Source: an uncultured Prevotellaceae bacterium
GTDB lineage: Bacteria > Bacteroidota > Bacteroidia > Bacteroidales > Bacteroidaceae
Length of the DNA: 24,901 nucleotides
NCBI GenBank assembly: GCA_937898415.1
Contig: CALDLA010000046.1
Coordinates: forward strand, 1 to 24,901
Reading direction: 5' to 3'
Every line of letters starts with the position of its first letter. Within the stretch, counting starts at the first letter, position 1. A program made the translations under genes and the position numbers. The notes below the pieces were generated by a model. The model had not been told where the DNA came from. It made no database searches and saw only the letters and a list, made by a program, of their open reading frames with translations. This document shows, in pieces, positions 15,592 to 22,310 of this stretch.

Positions 15592-16326
15592 ATGAAAAAA
15601 ACACTATTCCTGGCTTTAGTAGCCATTTTCACGGTCTGTGGCACAACGAGTGTCCAGGCTCAAGTCATGAAAACCGCCGATTTGGAGAAGTATGCCAAAC
15701 AGAGATACGGCGACAAGTGGGTGGATGCAGCCATGACTGTTTCTAAGAACATGACGCTCGACAAGAACGAGTCACTGACTTACCAGCAGGTCATCGAGGC
15801 TCCCGGCAAGACCAAGCAGCAGCTCTATGTAGCCATCAACTACTGGGCTACGGCCACCTTCAAGGACAAGCAGGCCATTACGCTCAACGACAAGGATGCT
15901 GGCTGCATCATTATTTCGTCAACCATCAACAATATTGCCGAGCACATGGGAACGCTGAACAAATATTCGGTCAGTATCACCCCCGTCATCCGCATTGACA
16001 TCAAGGATGGCAAGGTTCGCGTCACCTATACGGTGCAAACCTACGACATCCTGGCAGACATTAGCGGAGGTTGGCTCAGCCTTGCGGAATCCAATGATAA
16101 GACCTACGGCGATTCCAAGCGCAAGAAGGATGATAAGACGAACGCCAATCTCTATGATCAGCAGTGGGAAATTGCCCGCCACTACCCCTTTGTGGAGAAA
16201 GACGCACAGAAGCGCACCTGCGCCAAGGCTCTGGTCATGACCCACGCCTATTCCAATGCCGTACTCGACAAAGTGGAAGAGGCCGTGAAAAACGGCATCG
16301 TGGGCAACGAGGATGATGACTGGTAA
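15592..16326 (+). CDS. Exported DUF4468 domain protein
   Basis: Function unknown. The 244-residue product starts with a signal peptide (MKKTLFLALVAIFTVCG, cut near VQAQ at about 23). The middle, about residues 60-155, fits the DUF4468 pattern of Bacteroidota envelope proteins: a VIEAPGKTKQQLYVAINYW start, a DKDAGCIIISST strand pair and VRIDIKDGKVRVTYTVQTYDI. DUF4468 is described as having a TBP-like fold. The C-terminal part is lysine-rich, with a helix and an acidic end (GNEDDDW). It begins 18 bases after dgt and 24 before the flavodoxin gene, so it is likely co-transcribed with both. The start is supported by the signal peptide; AGAAGGA lies unusually close to the ATG. Confidence 0.8.
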   Translation: MKKTLFLALVAIFTVCGTTSVQAQVMKTADLEKYAKQRYGDKWVDAAMTVSKNMTLDKNESLTYQQVIEAPGKTKQQLYVAINYWATATFKDKQAITLNDKDAGCIIISSTINNIAEHMGTLNKYSVSITPVIRIDIKDGKVRVTYTVQTYDILADISGGWLSLAESNDKTYGDSKRKKDDKTNANLYDQQWEIARHYPFVEKDAQKRTCAKALVMTHAYSNAVLDKVEEAVKNGIVGNEDDDW

Positions 16327-16350
16327 ACAATAACTAATACAAACACCATT

Positions 16351-17151
16351 ATGAAAAGACTATTTTTCTTATTTGCAGCTATGGCAACCTTGACAACAGG
16401 CTTCGCACAGAAGAAGCTGGTGCTTTACTATTCTGAGACAGGAACCACTAAGACCGTAGCCCAGGAGCTACAGAAACAACTCGGTGCCGACATCGAGAGT
16501 ATTGACCCCGTCACCCCTTATTCGGGGAACTTCCAGGAGACCATCCAGCGCGGCCAGCGTGAGATGCAGAACGGTGAAACGCCGGAACTCAAGCCTCTGA
16601 AGTCCAAGATGGCCGAATATGACATCATCTTCGTCGGCTATCCCATTTGGTTCGGCACCTACGCCATGCCCATTGCCACGCTCGTTAAGGAGTATGATTT
16701 TGCCGGGAAGACCGTCGTTCCCTTCTGCACCTTTGGCAGTGGAGGCCTGAACACCTCGTCCGACGCACTCAGGAAAGCATTGCCCAAGGCCAAGATCGGA
16801 CAGGGCTACGGCGTGCGTACGGCAAGAGTCGCTGCGGCTGCTAAGGAGCTTGATCGCTTCCTGAAGGAAAACGGATACAAGAAGGGCACCGTCGCCAAGT
16901 TGCCTGAGTACTCCGAACAAGTGCCCGTAACCGCCGAGGACAAGGCCATCTTCGATGCCGCCTGCTCCAGTTACCAGTTCCCGTTGGGTACGCCATCGAC
17001 AGTCGGTAAGCGTCAGACCCCCGAAAGCACCGACTACAAGTTCACCGTCAACAGCAACAGTCCTAACGGCACAGCGTCAACCTCCGTCATTTACGTGACC
17101 GTGGGCAAGGAACAGGGAGCCAAGCCGGAGTTTACTGAAGTCGTACGCTAA
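16351..17151 (+). CDS. Exported flavodoxin with a C-terminal extension
   Basis: Flavodoxins carry electrons on FMN. This 266-residue one has an N-terminal signal peptide (MKRLFFLFAAMATLTTGFAQ, cut near 19), so it would work outside the cytoplasm. The phosphate-binding loop SETGTTKT is at residues 28-35. YDIIFVGYPIWFGTYAMP and FCTFGSGGLNTS follow the Flavodoxin_4 pattern and supply the flavin ring contacts. The flavodoxin fold ends near 165. The last 90-100 residues form an extra domain (DKAIFDAACSSYQFPLGTP, then a beta-rich stretch ending PEFTEVVR) that I cannot assign to a named family. A redox partner is not visible. Neighbours are DUF4468 and GH53 genes at gaps of 24 and 18 bases. Flavodoxin identity is firm; role and extension are open. 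Confidence 0.88.
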   Translation: MKRLFFLFAAMATLTTGFAQKKLVLYYSETGTTKTVAQELQKQLGADIESIDPVTPYSGNFQETIQRGQREMQNGETPELKPLKSKMAEYDIIFVGYPIWFGTYAMPIATLVKEYDFAGKTVVPFCTFGSGGLNTSSDALRKALPKAKIGQGYGVRTARVAAAAKELDRFLKENGYKKGTVAKLPEYSEQVPVTAEDKAIFDAACSSYQFPLGTPSTVGKRQTPESTDYKFTVNSNSPNGTASTSVIYVTVGKEQGAKPEFTEVVR

Positions 17152-17169
17152 CAGAAAAAACAATAACTA

Positions 17170-18432
17170 ATGAAACACTTACTAACTATAGCCCTTGGGG
17201 CTTTGTCCCTTTGGGGAACAACGACCGCTGCTGCTGACGGGCTGTATGTAGGCGGCGATATCTCTGTGCTGCAAAGCTATGAGGACCATAATGTGAGCTA
17301 CTACGACCAGCAGGGTGCCGCGATCGACGACGTGCTGAAGTACATGAAGAGTGATGCCGTGGGCTGGAACGCCCAGCGCGTGCGTCTCTTCGTCAATCCC
17401 CAACAGAAGGGACCCGACGGTAAGACCGATGCCCAAGTGTGTCAGGACCTGGATTACGTCATCCGGCTTGGCCAGCGCATCAAGGCCGAGGGCTTTGCCC
17501 TGATGCTCGACTTCCACTACAGCGACACGTGGGCTGACCCCTCCAACCAGTGGATGCCTGCCGAGTGGCAGCAGCTGGGCAATGCCGACTTGCAGACCAA
17601 GGTCTATGAATACACCAAGGACTGTCTGGAAAGGATGGTGGAGGCTGGTGCCACCCCCGACTTCATCCAGACGGGCAACGAAATCAGCTACGGCATGCTA
17701 TGGGGCAAATACGGCACCACGGCCAACCGCTGCTACACCTCCTCAGATGCAAATTGGGGCCGTTTCATCGGGCTTTTGCAGCAGGCAGCCAAGGCCTGCC
17801 GCGAGGTCTGCCCTGAAGCGCAGATCATCATCCATACCGAGCGCTCCGGCCAACCCGCCACGCTGACAGCCATCTACGACAAGCTGAGCACAGTCGACTA
17901 CGATGTCATCGGGCTGTCCTATTACCCCTTCTGGCACGGTTCACTCATCACGCTTGGGCAGTCGCTCAGTCAGTTGGCACAGCGTTTCCCCGAGAAGAAA
18001 GTGCAGATAGTCGAGACGGCCTACTACTACCAGTGGCAGCCCACGTCCGGCATCACTGATTTTTCTGCGACGTGGCCCGTGTCACCCGAGGGGCAGGCCG
18101 CCTATGCACGCGACCTCATCGGCGAACTGAAGAAGCACGACAACGTGAATGGCCTCTACTGGTGGTTCCCCGAGGAGAACGGCAACGGCCCCGGCAATTC
18201 CGTATTGACGGGCTGGGTGAACCGCGGACTGTGGAACAACAGTTCCCACCGTGCCCATCCCGGCCTCTATGTGCTGAAGGAGTTTCTCCATCGTGAGGGC
18301 ACCGGCATCTCCCGCATCGACGATGCCCGTTATGACCGACGCTGGTATAACTTGCAGGGCATGCAGCTGGACTGCCGTCCGCAGCGCCACGGCCTCTACC
18401 TGAATGGCCGCAAGAAAGTGTACGTGAAATAA
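17170..18432 (+). CDS. Arabinogalactan endo-beta-1,4-galactanase, GH53
   Basis: GH53 enzymes cut internal beta-1,4-galactosyl bonds in galactan and type I arabinogalactan side chains of pectin. The 420-residue protein has a signal peptide (about 1-21), then the TIM barrel with GGDISVLQSYEDHN near the start, RVRLFVNP, DFHYSDTWADP, the acid/base Glu171 in QTGNEISYGMLWG and the nucleophile Glu282 in VQIVETAYYYQW. The last 30 residues, after GISRI, carry WYNLQGMQL...GLYLNGRKKVYVK. This tail resembles the C-terminal motif of many secreted Prevotella proteins and may be a sorting or anchoring signal (inference). It is the last gene of the dgt-led run; no PUL transport genes are adjacent. It is convergent with the CapA gene, and no clear terminator lies in the 62-base gap. 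Confidence 0.95.
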   Translation: MKHLLTIALGALSLWGTTTAAADGLYVGGDISVLQSYEDHNVSYYDQQGAAIDDVLKYMKSDAVGWNAQRVRLFVNPQQKGPDGKTDAQVCQDLDYVIRLGQRIKAEGFALMLDFHYSDTWADPSNQWMPAEWQQLGNADLQTKVYEYTKDCLERMVEAGATPDFIQTGNEISYGMLWGKYGTTANRCYTSSDANWGRFIGLLQQAAKACREVCPEAQIIIHTERSGQPATLTAIYDKLSTVDYDVIGLSYYPFWHGSLITLGQSLSQLAQRFPEKKVQIVETAYYYQWQPTSGITDFSATWPVSPEGQAAYARDLIGELKKHDNVNGLYWWFPEENGNGPGNSVLTGWVNRGLWNNSSHRAHPGLYVLKEFLHREGTGISRIDDARYDRRWYNLQGMQLDCRPQRHGLYLNGRKKVYVK

Positions 18433-18494
18433 CAGTCTGAGGTATGAACATCAATGTGGTTAGAGCCAATATTTGGGGCACTTTTAACGATTAC

Positions 18495-19367
18495 TTAGCG
18501 ACGAACCACTTTGGGTACGCAGCCGCCGATTTCCACCTCGATAGTTTCTACTTTTAGGTCATTAGCCGTCACGTCGAGTTTCACCATGCAGGCCCGGCTG
18601 TTCAACGGTTTCTGCTGGTCGAAGATGAAGTTGCCCACGCTGTAATAGATGTATCGCCCTTTGTATTGTTCGATGGTCTGCAGCGTATGGGTGTGGTGAC
18701 ATACCAGCACGTCGGCCCCGGCATCAATCAGCCGATGGGCCTCCATGCGTTGTCGGGGTACGGGCTGCAAGGTGTGCTCGCCGCCCCAGTGCAGCGATAC
18801 GATGATAACGGCTGTACTGTCTGCCTGTCTCAGTTGTCTGACATCGGCCAGCAGCGAGTCCATCGGCTCCTGACTGACACAAGGCTGGTCTGTCAGGTAG
18901 GCGTAGTTCTCGAGTGCCAGTCTCAGCGAGGCCACGAGCCACACCTTTCTGGGCTTCGTTATCAGCAACACGGGCCGTGATGCCTCGTCCATGTTTTTTC
19001 CGGCCCCGATGGGCACCATCCCTGCCTCCGTGATGTTGCGCCAAGTGTCCATCAGTCCCCTCCGTCCTTGGTCTATGGAGTGGTTGTTAGCTAGGTTCAG
19101 GTGCGTGAAACCGTGCTTCCGCAGCGTCGGCAGCCATTCCGGCTCTCCTCTGAAGATAAAGCACTTGAACACAGGCTCCTTCACATGGGTGGCAGGGCAC
19201 TCCAAGTTTCCCACCACCACCTGCGCCTGACTGAAGACCGAGTCGACGCTGGCCGAGAACAGATGGTCAGCGCCGTGCTGGTCAATCACCCGCCGCACAC
19301 CCCGGTCCAACAGTATGTCGCCGGTCAGCAGGATACTAACAGCCAGAGCTATAAAAGAACTCTTCAT
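18495..19367 (-). CDS. CapA family protein (metallophosphatase-like)
   Basis: This 290-residue protein belongs to the CapA/PgsA family, whose fold is that of calcineurin-like phosphoesterases. Family motifs are present: LLTGDILLDRG (Asp17), VGNLECP, LNLANNHSIDQG, LHWGGEH, CHHTHTLQTIEQYKGR and YYSVGNFIFD. Founding members act in poly-gamma-glutamate capsule synthesis, but most relatives outside such operons have no known substrate, and no pgsB or pgsC is nearby. The start is fixed by an in-frame TGA directly before the ATG. The hydrophobic N-terminal stretch is short and runs straight into the metal-site GD, so a normal cleaved signal peptide is doubtful. It overlaps the end of the DUF3160 gene by 32 bases and is the last gene of that operon. 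Confidence 0.88.
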   Translation of the reverse strand: MKSSFIALAVSILLTGDILLDRGVRRVIDQHGADHLFSASVDSVFSQAQVVVGNLECPATHVKEPVFKCFIFRGEPEWLPTLRKHGFTHLNLANNHSIDQGRRGLMDTWRNITEAGMVPIGAGKNMDEASRPVLLITKPRKVWLVASLRLALENYAYLTDQPCVSQEPMDSLLADVRQLRQADSTAVIIVSLHWGGEHTLQPVPRQRMEAHRLIDAGADVLVCHHTHTLQTIEQYKGRYIYYSVGNFIFDQQKPLNSRACMVKLDVTANDLKVETIEVEIGGCVPKVVRR

Positions 19368-21759
19368 TCAGTTCCGGCTTTTTCTTCAGTGGCACCGTGA
19401 TTCGTTCCATCCACGCCGGTACGCCCTTACGCGGGTTCTTATCTATTTCCTGCTGCCACTCCTCGTCGGTCATGCGCTGACGGTCGACGGGCAGCGTGAA
19501 CTCACGATAGCTGAACACGGCGCCGCGCGTTAGGTACAGATAACCGTCTATCTCGACCACAACATAGATTTCGTCGGCCAGTCCGATGCCTTCGTAGAGT
19601 ATCGACTTATTGGGATTATTGTCGGCATTGGCCGTGTAGACATCGGCCACTAATGCCACCTTGCGGTCAGTGCCCTGCACGTCGCTCCAGCCCATCAGAT
19701 ACTGGTCGGGCTCGCGCAACAGGTCGAGCGAGATGTTTTCAAATGTAGCGCCGATGCACTTCAGCTGGTCCATCTCCTCGTCGGTGGGCAGTTCGCCTTT
19801 CAATTCCTTCTCACTGACGCGCAGCAGGAACTTCACCTCCTCGTTCATGCGCTCCGTAGCCAGTGATATTTTCTCGGTCATCAAGCCCTGCTCCTTCAGC
19901 AGCCGTGCGGTGTTGTCGAGTAGTTCTTGGGCCTTTTTCCAAAAACCGGTGTTTGGTTCCACATAACCCTTCACCACGGGGTCGGGCACCCCGCCGCCAC
20001 CACACTCGGCCCCGAAGGGCTGCTTGGCGTAGAGGATGGCATCGTGCTTCAGTTCGGCCCACGAGCCAAGGGCGGCGTTTAGGTTCTTGCGATCCCATTC
20101 GGGCGTAGCCATGAAGTAGGGAGCGCTGTCGGTCTTGTCGGTCACCGTCTTCACCGTCTGCAGCCATTGCGTGGCGATGGTCTCCTGCCAGTCAATTTCG
20201 CCCATGCGCTGCTTCATCTTCTCCAGCATTGGTTTGAATCCCTTCCACTTCTGTCCTTCCTCTATCAGCAGCCGTTCGGCAGCACCGACGCCCATGGCGG
20301 CCATCACGTCAAGTCCCTGGGGCGTAGCGCGTTCGGTAGGCTTCGTGTCGTAGTCCACCATCTCCTGCAGTACCTCTGCGTCGGGCTGGTAGCGTTGTGG
20401 CATCAGGCACACTTTATTGTGGCTGGTATATTCAAACTTCGGACGTATGCGTGTCTGTTTCTCGGCAATGTCGTCGAGGTTCTTTTTCAGGAGTGCCATC
20501 TCCTTCTCGCTTTCCAGCAGTTCGACTAGTGGCTTTCCTGTCTTCTTCAATTCCTCCTGTACCTGCGGCATCGAGAGGTTGTCAGGCTGTCCCATGAGGT
20601 TGGTCAGCAGCAGGTTTACCAGCTGATAAGTGCGTTGCAAAGGCTCGTGGCGGTTCAGTTCGTCGGCCATCACGGCGGCCAGTTGCACCTGTTCGGGGGT
20701 GTCGAGGCCGAAAGGCACACTCTGCAGCCACATCATGCCGCGGAAGTAGCGCTGTAGTTTCTCGTTACGGCTATAGTGACCACGCGGGCGGAACAGGCTA
20801 TATGGAAATTCTATCTTCTGGTATTCGCCGATGAAGTCGCTGAACGCATTCTCAGCCTTCATCACCCGCTCTATCTCAGGCTTTGCCATCGCCTGCTCCT
20901 CAGGAATTCCGATGGTTTTCCCCGTCAGCAGTTCGTAGGCAATGCTGAAGTATACAGCATTGTGGAATGACAGACGACGAACCAATTCCGTCTCGCCTTT
21001 CATGGCCTGACCGTGTAGGTTCAGATACATATTATAGGTGAGATCAGCCATCAGCGAGTCCAGTTTCTGCTCCTCCAACTCGCGCAGCATGCAATCGAAG
21101 TAAAGGTGGTACAGCTGCAGATACAGGTCGGTAGTCACGAACGACGGGAACTGGCGGTAGTCGTTCTGCTCGTAGACGTGGAACAGCTGTTCGTTTGCGG
21201 CGGGCACGATGGCAAAGCCGTCCTGTGCCAACTGCTGGGCCAGTTGCGCGTCGAAGTCGACCATCTGCTTCGGGTTCGACAGGTTCCCGATGTTCACCCT
21301 CAGTCCTTCTTCCACCTCGAAGTTCTTGGTCAGCAGGGCGTCCTCGCGCTCCTTCACCCGTTTCATGAACGCTTGCTCCTCTTCTGTGAACTTCAGAGCA
21401 CCCGTTTCGTCCGTGGCGCGGTAGTAGTAGTCACGCCAGGTCTCTGCGTCGCGCTCCTTGACGCTGCTGAAGTCCACCGACTCGTCAAACACCCACATCA
21501 GCGAGTCATACCATGTCGTGCTGCCATACACACCACGCAGATAGGAATCCTTGAAAGGGAACCCCTGACGGGCAGCCGGAGCATTACGCAGTACACGCAG
21601 GTCACCTAACTGTAGTCCGCTGATGTCCATGTTGAGGTCCAGACTGTCTTTCAGCGCCTCCACATTGATTGTTGATACGGGCATCGTCACCACATTCTGT
21701 TTTTGGCTGCAGGCCGCCATCAGGGCCACTATGCCTGCCGCAAATAATAACTTCTTCAT
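19336..21759 (-). CDS. DUF3160 domain lipoprotein
   Basis: Function unknown. The 807-residue protein begins with a lipoprotein signal (MKKLLFAAGIVALMAAC, acylated Cys17). CSQKQN after the cut has no acidic stretch, so it is more likely on the periplasmic side of the outer membrane than on the surface (inference). From about 160 onward it fits DUF3160: FPSFVTTDLYLQLYHLYFD, FSIAYELLTG, YSRNEKLQRYFRGMMWL, GSWAELKHDAILYAKQ and KVALVADVYT. It is largely helical. The start overlaps the previous stop as ATGA, and the end overlaps capA by 32 bases, so the three genes are translated together. Family length is normal and I see no break. Confidence 0.85.
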   Translation of the reverse strand: MKKLLFAAGIVALMAACSQKQNVVTMPVSTINVEALKDSLDLNMDISGLQLGDLRVLRNAPAARQGFPFKDSYLRGVYGSTTWYDSLMWVFDESVDFSSVKERDAETWRDYYYRATDETGALKFTEEEQAFMKRVKEREDALLTKNFEVEEGLRVNIGNLSNPKQMVDFDAQLAQQLAQDGFAIVPAANEQLFHVYEQNDYRQFPSFVTTDLYLQLYHLYFDCMLRELEEQKLDSLMADLTYNMYLNLHGQAMKGETELVRRLSFHNAVYFSIAYELLTGKTIGIPEEQAMAKPEIERVMKAENAFSDFIGEYQKIEFPYSLFRPRGHYSRNEKLQRYFRGMMWLQSVPFGLDTPEQVQLAAVMADELNRHEPLQRTYQLVNLLLTNLMGQPDNLSMPQVQEELKKTGKPLVELLESEKEMALLKKNLDDIAEKQTRIRPKFEYTSHNKVCLMPQRYQPDAEVLQEMVDYDTKPTERATPQGLDVMAAMGVGAAERLLIEEGQKWKGFKPMLEKMKQRMGEIDWQETIATQWLQTVKTVTDKTDSAPYFMATPEWDRKNLNAALGSWAELKHDAILYAKQPFGAECGGGGVPDPVVKGYVEPNTGFWKKAQELLDNTARLLKEQGLMTEKISLATERMNEEVKFLLRVSEKELKGELPTDEEMDQLKCIGATFENISLDLLREPDQYLMGWSDVQGTDRKVALVADVYTANADNNPNKSILYEGIGLADEIYVVVEIDGYLYLTRGAVFSYREFTLPVDRQRMTDEEWQQEIDKNPRKGVPAWMERITVPLKKKPELNEEFFYSSGC

Positions 21760-22226
21760 TGGTTAAAATATTTAGTTGCAGTATTTTTATCTGTTCCTTT
21801 CACCACAAACCGTTCGAAAGCCATTCCGAAACCACTCCAGCGGTAGTCGGTCACCACCCACAGCGAGTCGGTCGTTGTTTCCAGAGCACGGATGTGCCCG
21901 TCACGATAGTGGAAGTCCTGAAGTATGCCTCCTAACTTCGAGCCGAGCCATAGAGGCCGCGCCTTCTTCTTGCCTTTTATTGATTTGAAGATAAACAGCC
22001 GACGCTCGTTCTCTCGGTGGAATCGCGTCTTTTTGATGACGCCCACCATTGCATCCTCCTCTCCGTCACCATCGATGTCGCCCATCTGGAACTGGTAGAC
22101 GGGGTAGGGTAGCCGCCAGTCGTTCAGCCAATAGAGGCTGTCGTGTTCGCATCGCAGCTCAAACGTCTGCGCCGTCAATGCACTGGCTGTCAACCACAAT
22201 AGTATCGTTATCAGAATCTTCATCAT
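21756..22226 (-). CDS. Small exported FG-GAP-like protein, function unknown
   Basis: I do not recognise a named family with confidence. The product has about 156 residues: a signal peptide (ILITILLWLTASALTA), then a mature part of some 135 residues. It contains FQMGDIDGDGEEDAMVG, the calcium-binding-like DxDxDGxxD loop of FG-GAP/VCBS beta-propeller repeats, and further on beta strands rich in aromatic residues. It is too short for a whole propeller. The frame is open to a TTG at 22235, but that codon lies inside the promoter -7 box, so translation should start at the double ATG (22226 or 22223). It leads the operon with DUF3160 and CapA, and shares ATGA with DUF3160. Transcription appears to begin at or just before the start codon. 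Confidence 0.75.
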   Translation of the reverse strand: MMKILITILLWLTASALTAQTFELRCEHDSLYWLNDWRLPYPVYQFQMGDIDGDGEEDAMVGVIKKTRFHRENERRLFIFKSIKGKKKARPLWLGSKLGGILQDFHYRDGHIRALETTTDSLWVVTDYRWSGFGMAFERFVVKGTDKNTATKYFNQ

Positions 22227-22232
22227 CGCGTG

Positions 22233-22240
22233 CAAAGATA
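22233..22240 (-). promoter_or_regulatory. Promoter -7 box of the FG-GAP/DUF3160/CapA operon
   Basis: On the minus strand TATCTTTG, a full TAnnTTTG match. Its first T is the last T of the gyrB terminator run, and only six bases (CACGCG) separate it from ATG ATG. A possible -33 TTG lies in the terminator loop about 23 bases upstream. Confidence 0.65.
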
Positions 22241-22277
22241 AAAAATAATCCTTGAACCGCCAAGCGATTCAAGGATT
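22240..22277 (-). terminator. Rho-independent terminator of gyrB
   Basis: On the minus strand AATCCTTGAA (22277-22268) pairs perfectly with TTCAAGGATT (22256-22247) around an 11-base loop that can form an extra CGC/GCG pair. ATTTTTT follows. It lies 33 bases after the gyrB stop. Confidence 0.9.
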
Positions 22278-22310
22278 TCTTTCGTTTTGGAGGCAGAGTT
22301 ACTCCGCCGA

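Noticed and set aside
18116..18481. 121-codon minus-strand frame at the end of the GH53 gene
   Set aside because: It is mostly antisense to the GH53 coding region, Arg/Cys-rich, and lacks a promoter.
22227..22235. TTG start for the small FG-GAP-like protein
   Set aside because: The TTG is part of the -7 promoter box, so it would not be in the transcript; the ATG pair just downstream gives a normal signal peptide.
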